The notes under the pieces: model-generated
What the model was told of the DNA's origin: nothing
Database searches by the model: none
Seen by the model: only the letters and a program-made list of their open reading frames with translations
Position numbers and translations under genes: made by a program
Shown: in pieces, positions 20,883 through 30,413 of the stretch
Layout: each line of letters starts with the position of its first letter
Position numbering within the stretch: the stretch's first letter is position 1
Assembly: GCF_002127325.2 (NCBI RefSeq)
Contig: NC_035448.2
Span: 59,635,577 to 59,699,576 of the forward strand
Reading direction: 5' to 3'
Length of the DNA: 64,000 bases
From: Helianthus annuus
Taxonomy: Eukaryota; Streptophyta; Magnoliopsida; Asterales; Asteraceae

Positions 20883-21035
20883 TTTAAGAAGTGAGGGTAC
20901 TGGCAGAGGAGCTTGAACGAAAACTCAGGGTGAGTGTATGTGAAACCAAAACCGACCATATCCCAAAAGCATATATTAAGAGTCCGGCCCTGAGTTTTCG
21001 TTCAAGCTCCTCCGCCAGTACCCTCACTTCTTAAA
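20883..21035 (+). ncRNA. Candidate hairpin RNA locus (48-bp arms, 57-nt loop)
   Basis: Arms 20883-20930 and 20988-21035 are reverse complements over 48 bp with a single mismatch. Size and layout suit a young plant MIRNA or hairpin-siRNA precursor, with a TATA box at the right distance. The right arm can be read on the plus strand as LSFRSSSASTLTS followed by a stop, as if the arm came from a gene's 3' end. Expression is unknown; a foldback-type repeat is the alternative. Confidence 0.5.
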
Positions 21036-21036
21036 G

Positions 21037-21187
21037 GAAATTCCACCCGTAATTTGGAATGATAATATAGGTGGATGCACAAATTATAACTTTTATTTTC
21101 TTGTTAACACATCCCTCCTATAGAATTGTGTATTTCCTGCATCAGAGTGGGTGGGTGTGAAAATGTGATGAAGGCAAGCACCCTTTA
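21037..21187 (+). repeat. Dispersed repeat, copy b
   Basis: The fullest copy of the family also at 7252 and 29023. It starts directly after the foldback and ends GAAGGCAAGCACCCTTT. Confidence 0.6.
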
Positions 21188-21195
21188 ATTATTAA

Positions 21196-21736
21196 ACAGT
21201 GGTTTTCCCCCGCGCTACGCGGCGGGAACGCATTTGGTATTGGTTCGGTACCGAAACTTGCTATAGCAGCTGAAAGAGAAAACTAAAAAACTAAAGTCGT
21301 GATGCGCCTAAAAGGATATCGACACGTGTTTTATATCAATCGAAACCCATTAAAAAATACCGGTTCTGATAATATTGGTACCGATGTTCGGTTGAAATAG
21401 ATTCGGTTCGTCACATATCGATACTCGTATAGTTTAGATTAAAAAAAGCATTTTTAATATTATTATCGGCACTCATATAGTTTACGATAAAAATAAATAA
21501 ACTACTATTCATTGTCGGTTCGGTTAGATATTGTACGATAGCGACACGAATCCATTTTCAACAAAAAAATCAAATTAGAAAAAAATCCAAATAAATATAA
21601 TATTAAAACTTTAGATTTACTATTCACCAAGAAAAAAAAGTTAAATACAAATAAATTATTTAAGGTATTAAAAAGTTAATTTAAAACTTAACTTAATATA
21701 TTTAAAATGCTCATTACTGTTCATGAGCAATTTAAA
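21196..21736 (-). repeat. Helitron-like terminal sequence with GC hairpin, plus AT-rich DNA
   Basis: CCGCG-CTA-CGCGG (about 21210-21222) in an otherwise AT-rich stretch, followed by CGGTACCGA- and GGTACCGATG-type motifs. The same order recurs at 60389-60700. By comparison with that copy this looks like the 3' end of a minus-strand Helitron family with a damaged CTRR. Confidence 0.4.
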
Positions 21737-22074
21737 TCTATATATATAATAAACAAATAAGGTTTGGGACACGTGGCATGTTGTAGTGCAATCATTTTGA
21801 TGTTTTGGCGGGAAAATTAGAGAAAAAACATATGTTCGCATTTGGATCCCGCACTGGGTATCCGTACCCGGATTTTTACCCGACTAGATAAATGTTCTAA
21901 AACCTAATTCCCTCATTTTTTTTCTCTCAGCCGTTCCATCTTCCTAAACATCTTTAGGGTTTTTTACATTGCAGCCGCCTGTTCTTCTCCGTGTTCAATC
22001 TTCGATCATCATCTCAATTGTACACTCGAAACCCTAGCGCCTCCCTCACATTTTCTGCAGATCCATATGTTTGA

Positions 22075-22290
22075 ATGGAAGAGTTTCACAATCACGAAAC
22101 CCTAGCCCTCATCATCTTCCCTGTTTTGATTCAAGAAGCAAATTGGCGACAGTTCGGGGACTTCTCTGTCGGAGATGACGTTTACAGAAAGAAGCAAGTC
22201 CACAACTTCTTTGTTGGAGACAACGTATACAGAGAGCAGCAAATCGGCGGCAAGTTGAAGTTTGGTTCCAAAACAGAAGAGCCTCCATGA
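22075..22290 (+). other. Short open frame in the Helitron, possible captured 5' exon
   Basis: A 71-codon frame after a CT-rich, AAACCCTAG-containing stretch that resembles a plant 5' UTR. The protein (GDDVYRKKQ.., GDNVYREQQ.. near-repeat) is not recognised. It could be part of a captured gene or chance. Confidence 0.3.
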
Positions 22291-22581
22291 GTTTTGTAAA
22301 CCTCCAATTTATCATATTTCATGTTTTAGTTGTTGTTGTTATTATACATACTGTCAATTAGTTTTTACTGTTCTCCTGTTCGTCCAGAAACCCTAACGAA
22401 ACTGTTGATATTGGAGATCCATAAGGCTGTGAACAGGTAAGGCATCACCAGAAAGCTTTACAAGCGGTGATTTTTACGGTTTTTGGAGTATTTGGAGAAC
22501 CAGAAATGAGGCCATATTCGTATCTAAAACCCTTTTGGTTTCAAAGGTTTTGGAGGAAACGAATGCAATGTCTTTCCTTTG

Positions 22582-23163
22582 GGTTACAAGTCGGGCAAAA
22601 AGGATAAATCGTCTGTTAAAGACCCTGGCATACGTGGCATATTGAAAATGGTAAAGTTGATATTCAATGTGATTATTGTCGATTTAGGATTTCGTTGTTT
22701 GTTAATTGTTGAATGTTGATTGTTAATTATGCATTTTGGCAGACGAGAGAGGTTTGTTTTTCAGCCTAATGATCCATCATTGTCTGTTAAGCTTAATGTG
22801 GAGTTTAGATTAATAAAATGTAAGTTAAATTATCTCATGATTGTGATCATTACACTACATTACATTTATTGATGCATTTTATTCTGGTTGAATAGAGATG
22901 TTGAGATTATTATATCTGTTCTTTTTTTTTGTTTTGTTATTAAGGACATAAATCGAGTAAGGAGGGTGCGAACAGACTTGCTTTACTTAATCTTACTCAA
23001 GATCAGGTTATTTGTGTTTTATTTACAGTTTATTTTGTAATTTGCGTGTCTGGCCATTGATTGAATGCTTTGAATCTAAATATGTCTTTTCAATGAGCTC
23101 AGGGTAATAATATATTCGAGTTCAAGAATTTCTCAGATAGGGAGATTTGCAGGGACTTTGTAG
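22582..23163 (+). pseudogene. TFB1: Captured fragment of TFIIH subunit TFB1 (PH domain region)
   Basis: Four consecutive exon-like pieces with GT-AG edges at 22582-22650, 22743-22819, 22945-23006 and 23103-23163. They encode SSVKDPGIRGILKM, RFVFQPNDPSLSVKLNV, HKSSKEGANRLALLNLTQ and NIFEFKNFSDREICRDFV. That order matches the N-terminal PH-like domain of the plant homologue of TFIIH p62/TFB1 (from memory: SVKDPGTPG.., FVPNDP.., KEGSNKPP.LNLT, FEFENY....CRDF). Introns are kept, so it was copied as DNA. The second exon junction appears damaged (T where G is expected at 22819, which would create a stop after splicing). Only the first part of the gene is present. Confidence 0.7.
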
Positions 23164-23936
23164 GTGAGGTGTTTTGGACTTTTGGTGTTGTTTTCATCTG
23201 AATCTTTTTTTTTATCTTGATTTTGTTTTTGTTTTGGTTTATGATGTACATGTTTGTCGATGTGTTTAGATATCATTGTTTTTTTCTTGAGCCCTAATCA
23301 TATTATGGATTTTGGTTTGGCCTTTCAATGATATGGATTTTGGTTTGGCCTTCTTTCTTCAATCCTCTGCTCCATTCAACCTTCAATGATATGGATTTTG
23401 GTTTGGCCTTTCTTCGATTGTGTCTTTCATTTTATATGTGTTCATTCCCCACCCTGCCTTCTTATCTTTTCACCTACACATCGCAGAGAATGAGAGCCAG
23501 GGAGAGAAAGAGAGGATTTGGGAGAAACAGACCGCTAATTTCCATTTTGGTTTCTAGAATTGGTGAATCGGGAGATGCTGATGATTTTCAACTCGTGGTG
23601 GTGTTGTCATACAAGTTTGTTGGTAAGTGTTAAGTTAAATCGACATTTAGATATTAGAAATATGAACAAATGCAAAGACTGTCACATTCTAAGCCATGAT
23701 ATTGATGTTTTTTTTTTGGGGGTTTTGTTTTCCTTTGTTCTTCATTGGAAGTGTGTAAGTCAAGAATTGTAAGATTAATTAATTAGTTGACTTGTGGCTT
23801 TTTGATCTTGATGCTTTTTTTGTTTTTCTTTGTCCTTCTATAAAGGTCTGGAGTGGAATAGCGGGTTCCTTCAACATTCGGCACCACCAAAGCTGTCAAG
23901 GTAAAGACCCAGATTACATATAATATTGGACTTAAA

Positions 23937-23962
23937 TGTGTGTGTGTGCGCGCGCGCGCGTG
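23937..23962 (+). repeat. Alternating TG/CG tract
   Basis: 26 bp of strictly alternating purine-pyrimidine (TG then CG), just before a splice acceptor in the captured WD40 gene. Confidence 0.8.
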
Positions 23963-23968
23963 TTTTAG

Positions 23969-24630
23969 GTGGCACGCGGTCCATTTGTGTGTTTGCTGAT
24001 GAGATGGGAAGCAGTTCGGTTTCTCCGCTAATCGTGACAGGTGGAAAAGGCGGAGATGTCGGAGTTCATGATTTCCGTTACATAGCCACACGAATACCAA
24101 AAAAACACAAGAATTCTGATAACGATGAACAAAAGTTCAGTGCATCTTCAACCGCAGGTTTGCATAATAAACACAGGGACCAAAATGGAAATGGAATGTT
24201 GTGGTACATACCAAAAGCTCACTCTGGTAAGTTTCTTAATTTGACCCGTTACGATAATACATTACCCGGATTGACCCCTTAATAAATTTACCCTGTTTGT
24301 AGTGAGTGTAACAAGAATATCGGCTATTCCAAATACAGGTTTTTTCTTAACTGGAAGTAAAGATAGAGATGTAAAGCTATGGGATGCTAAGAGGGCAAAA
24401 TTGGTATATCACTGGCAAAAACATGCACGATAGACACACCTTTATTCAACCTAGCTCTAGAGCATTTGGAGGAGTTGTTAGGGTATACCATTTTTACCCT
24501 TTTTGTGAAAGTTATTTTTTGGTAAATAATAAGATAAGTTTATACTTGATTTTTTAATTGAAGTTAGTTTCAAATGCTTTTCTTTCATGTGGTGGTGATG
24601 GTTCAGTTAAGCTGGTTTAACTTAGAGATT
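23969..24630 (+). pseudogene. Captured fragment of a DmX/Rabconnectin-3-like WD40 gene
   Basis: Exon 23969-24226 reads VTGGKGGDVGVHDFRYIATR...NGMLWYIPKAHS. Exon 24303 onward reads SVTRISAIPNTGFFLTGSKDRDVKLWDAKRAKLVYHW. A frameshifted stretch encodes HTFIQPSSRAFGGVV, and a last piece (about 24564) encodes VSNAFLSCGGDGSVKLV then a stop. This matches the C-terminal WD40 repeats of plant DmX-like proteins, which act with the vacuolar ATPase in other eukaryotes (established for animals and yeast). The frameshift at about 24430 and the stop in the last exon make it non-functional. A possible preceding exon lies at 23849-23900. Confidence 0.75.
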
Positions 24631-26990
24631 TACTATAATCCACTTGGCCCATGTCTGCCGGCCCATCGTCGGCGTCCTGTTTTTGGTGCTGTTCCAGTTA
24701 AGCTGTTTTTTTTTCTTCCTTTCCGACTGGTCCGTGGCCTGTTTTTGGTGTCCTTCCAGTTTAAGGCAATTTTTAGTTCCTTTTCGACTATACCTACGAG
24801 TTACGAGTGGCATGTGTGTGTATATATGCATAGAGTACATCATGAAACCAATTACTTAAAAATAGTCTTATATGTTTATTTTAATATTAAAACTAAATAT
24901 CATGTGGAGATCAAGAAAGTTGCGTTAAGCATTCAGGAAATTGCAGGAAATTGCTGTGTACATATACAGGTGATAACCATTGTATCAAGCTTCTTCAATT
25001 ATTTTAGTGGCAAACTATGATTTTAAATTGATGCGTTAAGCATTCAGGAAGCATGTGTTACATTTCTTATGCCACATGTACATCCAACTTATCAATTATA
25101 ATTTAATTACACTTCAGAAGATCAATGGTGGTAATTAAATCATTGTCAAGGAAACATAAAGAACATTATGTTTATGTTGCCAAGTACTAAGATACAAATA
25201 TAGATACTAAAGGGCACTTTGTAATTCTGATTGTGCAGACGATACGAGTATGTTCTATGGAATGAAGTTCTTCAATGACTTACTAATGGAAGCTGGCCCG
25301 ATCGTAAATATACAGTCGGGAGTACTACTACAAAAAGATTAGAACACATTCACTTTCATGCAAGGATTGACTGAGTTGCCTTAACACTCGTCATAACGCT
25401 AAATCTATAAGTTATTTATAAGATATGTGTACTCGATTTGTGTTAAGTTTTGAATTTGTATCGTGATTTGTTAAATTTGATAAACAAAATTTAAGATATT
25501 GGTATTTGGTTATGGTCAAGATCTATTACCCTTTTGTAATAATTAGGTTTCCAGTTGATTGTTGATTTCCACTCTTGGACGTACCATTTTATGAACACAA
25601 ATTTGTCATACAAAATTTCAAAAACAAATTTTAAAATTTGACGTTTTAAAACGAGTCACTTTTTAAAATAGTTGTTAATATAGTTTTGTTTTAGAAAATG
25701 TGATGATTTTTTAATCACATAATGGTCTTTTTATTTTCAATTTTGTTTATTTTATATGATCAAGTGTTTCATTATTTAGATACATATTTTCAGTTTTGTT
25801 TATTTTATATAATAAAGTGTTTCATTATTTAAATACATAACAGAAAAAAATGGAAAGGGTACGAATCCTTTGAACAATTAATGAGAAGCACCTGTTTACA
25901 TGTGCTTGAGTTGCAACTTAGAAAATGAGCTAAAGGAATGCTTTTAGATGAAAGAGGTTTTAAATAATATTGAGTATATAATATGAATATATAAAAATTA
26001 GCTAAAAGAATGCCTTTAGATGAAAGGGGTTTTAAATAATATTGAGTATATAATATGAATATATGATTATTTATATATATGATTGTTTAAGTTAAAATTG
26101 AGTTACAATATATGTAGATCTCCTTCTTATTGCGATGACCGACAGGGAAGGATGTGAGATAATTTGATGAGATGGGTATATTTGTAGAGGTTGAAAACAC
26201 GGGTTGACTAATAATAACGATACAACTATAATGTTGTTTTTCATGGTATTGGAACAAATATGTAGATCATTCGTTTGTATGTCGTAGGAAAAAAATACAA
26301 GTTTCACCCATTCCAAACATTTTTAACATCGTGGTGTGTATTTTGCAGTTTGGTGTTCAACAATTGAAAGACTATCTATCATCCGATCTTTTGGATGGAG
26401 ACTTGGAGGGGACTCAATTTACTTAAAGAAAGCTTTTGGCAACTCAATGATATGCAACATCAAAGAGACTTGACTATCTTCAAATTGTATATGCACTTTC
26501 TCAGTAGAATAGTATCTAGACCAATGTTTATTTTATATATTTAAACACTTATAATTTGGTTGGTTATTTTTGTAATGGAGGACTCAATTATTAATAAGCT
26601 AAAAAAAAGATAAAGATTACTGAGGTACTTTTTACACAATCAAATGATTCATATTAATATATTAATATATATAGTTTATAACATTCTATTATCAGTCATT
26701 TACTTTTCATATTTGTCGTAGGGAAACATTCATGAATATGTCAAAAAGTCAAACCCCTATCCCAAGCGCTAACAACGATGCTGCTTTACATGAAAACATT
26801 CATCAATATAGAGATCTCAATGTCAATTAAAAAGGAATTAGCTTTACATGAAAATTTTGAATACATATGAAAGCAAAGTTGAGATACTTATGAAACCGAA
26901 TTAAAAATTTGCGGTGGAGAAGGGAAAGATGATACTTAAGAGTTTCAAAGTGTTATTTATGTACTTTTTTTATTGTAAATTAAATTTTCC
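24631..26990 (+). other. Non-coding 3' half of the Helitron
   Basis: AT-rich, no recognisable protein. Contains two tandem duplications: about 48 bp (GTTTTGTTTATTTTATAT units at 25743 and 25793) and about 70 bp (GAGCTAAAGGAATGC.. units at 25927 and 25998). Confidence 0.5.
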
Positions 26991-27113
26991 TAACCCGGGA
27001 AGTTCCCGGGTGATAGCCTAGTTAATATGTATAAATATGTGTAACTTACACAGTATTTAAATTTATTATGCCACGTGTAACATATAAGATGCTTTTTTCT
27101 CACAGATCGGATT

Positions 27114-27527
27114 CAGAGTCAGGGGGTTGGTTCCGGTACAAACCATATTTATCCTACAAACCGTACGAACATATCCTAGCACTTAAAAAAAGTTAAATTA
27201 GCACATACCAAAACAATACATACATAAAAGTAGCACTTTTAAATTATATTAGCACATGAAAATTAATCAAGATAATTGATTTTAGCACATATTTGAATGG
27301 TATCAGCACTTTTCTTAATTAGCACATTGAAAACAAAAGAAAGATTCACATAAAGAATTAATTAATTGTTAGCATATTTATAGGGAATTCAATATAATTG
27401 ATATTATTTAAGATATTATTTTATCATTTCTCTATAATTGGTTTGATGCCACATGACACTTTTTAAATGGTTCTTACAGTTTGTATGCGAAATGTGGTTT
27501 GTATTTGATCTTACTCCTCAGAGTCAG
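27114..27527 (+). mobile_element. Mutator-type MITE (396 bp) with 9-bp TSD
   Basis: The insert 27123-27518 is flanked by perfect CAGAGTCAG duplications (27114-27122 and 27519-27527). The ends are inverted over about 50 bp: both contain TACAAACCA.ATTT...TACAAAC.GTA.GAAC. Inside, TTAGCACAT-like motifs recur about seven times. A TSD of 9 bp and long TIRs fit a Mutator-like element. The uninterrupted counterpart of this site is at about 29460 in the tandem duplicate. Confidence 0.75.
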
Positions 27528-27755
27528 TGCTGGCAGGCATCAACTAACAGCACAAAGGCAACTTCTTCTAATGCAACAGATGATCCATTTGTTGTTAAAG
27601 TACCAAATAATGAACTCAACTCTCGAACCAGCCAAACAAACTGTTTCGATTTCATTGGTTCATCGGTTTGGCTTCATTTTTCATATACTTTTTGTCAAAA
27701 ATACAGCAATTCCTATACTATATTCAACCCCAAATTCAATGCTCTACACAAATAA
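27528..27755 (+). other. Possible gene fragment, unassigned
   Basis: One frame reads STNSTKATSSNATDDPFVV, which has the look of a real protein (an auxilin-like DDPFVVLE context came to mind). It then degenerates. A related stretch at 29468-29545 contains a small internal duplication. Low certainty. Confidence 0.3.
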
Positions 27756-27841
27756 ATAAATAAATTTGTTCATGATGTAAGTTTTTCCGTATAGCACAAC
27801 CTGAATGCGGATAATAAGATGATCTTAGGGAGACATTTAAT

Positions 27842-28294
27842 ACCTTCTACAAGAGTTGTTATTTATCTCAACTAATATATGTTGGGTTGGATTTATATAA
27901 ACGGATTTGATAAGTCAACGCCTCTAACTGAGCCATGACCCGTAAGTAGAGTTGCACAAAAAAACCGTACACGGAACCAGACCCGATAAAAACCCGGAAC
28001 CGGTTTTATTAATAATAATTGGGTATTATATACCCGAAACCAAAACCGATCATACCCGTAGGGTATAGATAGTGTATGCATTTTGATTTCAATACCCGGA
28101 ATCAGAACCGATCATACCCGATTACTACCCGAAATCGGACAAGACCTAAAACCGAAACTGATCATACCCGATTAATACCCCAATCAGACAAGAACCAATT
28201 ACACCCGGCTATACCCGATACATGATTCTAATATCTATCTATTAAATTTATGTTAGTGTATTTATTTTAAAATGTTTCATTATACAATGCATAT

Positions 28295-28380
<86 letters not shown>

Positions 28381-28968
28381 CAAAAAGACGAGAATACAAA
28401 GTAATAAAAACGCAATAAAGTATTAAAAACCTGATAATAGGGTACTAAAATACTCAAAATAGGATATAGTAAAACCAGAAAATATGATATTTTAATACCT
28501 GGTTTCTTAAGAACCGGCACCGAACCCTACGTGCAACCGAGGAAATAAGGTATGGTTTTTTGGTCAAGTAACCAGAACGGAACCAGTTATAGCAATAACC
28601 AGTTCCAACCCTTAAAACGAAAAACCAAAACCAGTTCCACAACCAGAAGCGGTTATTAAAAATACCCAGTTTGTGCATCTCTACCAATAAGACTTACACC
28701 TTATGCAATGAACATTAAATTCACTTAACTTAATTAACTGGTGATCACAAACAATTAATAGAACGAAATATATAATTATCTAGAATAACTATTTATTCTT
28801 GTGGAATGGTATTTATTATTTATACAGATTATAAATAATTTAACGTTTAAATAATTATTTAATTAAACTACGATTTTCGGGTTTCGTTCTTTGACTTGAT
28901 CTAGGCGTATTGAGCTAGGGAGACCGGAAGGGGATTAAACATATGATTAAAAGGGTTATTATTCCACC
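27842..28968. repeat. Tandem duplication, unit 1
   Basis: Almost the same sequence as 29712-30413 joined to 40246-40639. Rich in TACCCGA / AACCGG motifs. Contains (AAT)n at 28296-28380, about 28 units. No gene seen. Confidence 0.85.
28296..28380 (+). repeat. (AAT)n microsatellite, about 28 units
   Basis: Uninterrupted TAA/AAT triplets. The paralogous tract at 30170-30223 has about 18 units. The poly-Leu open frame on the minus strand here is an artefact of the repeat. Confidence 0.95.
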
Positions 28969-29022
28969 CTAATTAGTAATTACCCCTCCCAGTCGTCGAC
29001 CCCAAAGGAGCCGCCCCTCTTT

Positions 29023-29165
29023 CCCATAATTTGGAATGATAATATAGGTGGATGCATAAATTATAACTTTTATGTTCTTGTTCACACATCCCTCCAATAG
29101 AATTGTGTATTTCCTGCATCAGGGTGGGTGTATGTGAAAATGTGATGAAAGCAAGCACACTTTAA
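29023..29165 (+). repeat. Dispersed repeat, copy c
   Basis: Third copy of the family at 7252 and 21037, ending GAAAGCAAGCACACTTTA. It lies between the two duplication units. Confidence 0.6.
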
Positions 29166-29171
29166 GACTAA

Positions 29172-29355
29172 AGGGTATGCAGTGGCGGATCTAGGATTCG
29201 CGTCAAGCGGTAACGTTTTATAAATAAGCGGTAACGAAATAGAAAAAAACGTCAAATTTTTCCAAAATTTACACTAATTTTATACTACCGCCGGAGCGCC
29301 AAAAGGTAGCAGGCATTACCCCTTGTTATACACTAGATCCGCCCCTAAGGGTATG
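29172..29355 (+). mobile_element. hAT-type MITE (168 bp) with 8-bp TSD
   Basis: The insert 29180-29347 is flanked by perfect AGGGTATG duplications (29172-29179 and 29348-29355). The left end is CAGTGGCGGATCTAG and the right end is the complement of TAGGGGCGGATCTAG. An 8-bp TSD and a CAGTGGCGGA end fit the hAT superfamily. An empty-site counterpart (AAGACTAAAGGGTATGGGAA) occurs at 29544. Confidence 0.8.
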
Positions 29356-29402
29356 GGAAGAGTCATCCCCATGAGAGTGGATTGCAAAAGGGTCATCCCC
29401 AT

Positions 29403-29711
29403 GTATAACTTACACAGTACAGTATTTATTATGCCACATGTAACATATAAGATGTTTTTTTCTCACAGAGTCGGTGCTGGCAGGCATCAACTAGTCGGTG
29501 CAGGCAGACATCAACTAACAGCACAAAGGCAACTTCTTCTAAGACTAAAGGGTATGGGAAGGGTCATCCCCATGAGGATGGCCGTCACGTAGGACGTCAC
29601 ATCACCATCCTAAATGGGATGGCCCTCCTAGCAAAATGAAGGGAGTGGAGGATGGGCATATCCCACACCAATTATTTTATAATTTTTTAACTTTTTTTTG
29701 GTTAACTTGAT
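29403..29711. other. Duplicated intergenic DNA before unit 2
   Basis: Repeats 27044-27117 and 27525-27570 without the MITE, and holds a doubled GTCGGTGC.GGCAG.CATCAACTA stretch at about 29470-29515. No gene. Confidence 0.5.
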
Positions 29712-30168
29712 AAAAACATCTACAAAAGTTGTTATCTATCTCAACTAATGTATGTTGGATTTATATAAACATATTTGATAAGTCAACGCCTCTAACTGAG
29801 CCATGACCCGTAAGTAGAGGTGCACAAAAAAACCATACACGGAACCAGACCCGATAAAAAACCCAAAACCGGTTTTATTAATAACAATTGGGTATTCTAT
29901 ACCCGAAACCAAAACCGACCATATCCGTAGGGTATAGATACTGTATGCATTTTGATTTCAATACCCGGAATCAGAACTGATCATACCCGATTACTACCCA
30001 CCCGAAATCGGACAAGACCTAAAACCGAAACTGATCATACTCGATTAATACCCGAAATTGGACAAGAACCGATTACACCCGGCTATACCCGATACATGAT
30101 TCTAATATCTATCTTTTAAATTTATGTTAATGCATTTATTTTAAAATTTTTCATTATACAATGCATAT

Positions 30169-30224
<56 letters not shown>

Positions 30225-30413
30225 CAAAAAGACGAGAATACAAAGTAATAAAAACGCAATAAAGTATTAAAAACCTGATAATAGGGTACTAAAATACTCA
30301 AAATAGGATATAGTAAAACCAGAAAATATGATATTTTAATACCTGGTTTCTTAAGAACCGGCACCGAACCCTACGTGCAACCGAGGAAATAAGGTATGGT
30401 TTTTTGGTCAAGT
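29712..30413. repeat. Tandem duplication, unit 2, left part
   Basis: Matches 27842-28565 and is cut at GGTCAAGT by element 2. It resumes at 40246. Contains (AAT)n at 30170-30223. Confidence 0.85.

Larger units (their letters stand above)
21737..27021 (+). mobile_element. Helitron carrying fragments of two host genes
   Basis: The 5' end is A|TCTATATATATAATAAAC with GGACACGTGGCATG shortly after. The 3' end is a 9-bp-stem hairpin (ACCCGGGAA / TTCCCGGGT, 26993-27011), then CCTAG, then T, matching Helitron rules (A|TC start, hairpin, CTRR|T end, no TSD). The 5' end is shared in layout with the minus-strand element ending at 60337. About 5.3 kb long, with no Rep/helicase, so non-autonomous. It contains exon-intron pieces of a TFIIH subunit gene and a DmX-like WD40 gene, both in the element's own direction as is typical of Helitron capture. 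Confidence 0.75.

Noticed and set aside
22582..24630. Processed (retroposed) pseudogenes as the source of the TFB1 and WD40 fragments
   Set aside because: GT-AG introns are retained and there is no poly(A) tail or TSD, so DNA-level capture fits better.
28248..28520. Poly-leucine protein (and its twin at 30122-30364)
   Set aside because: Product of translating an (AAT)n microsatellite on the minus strand.
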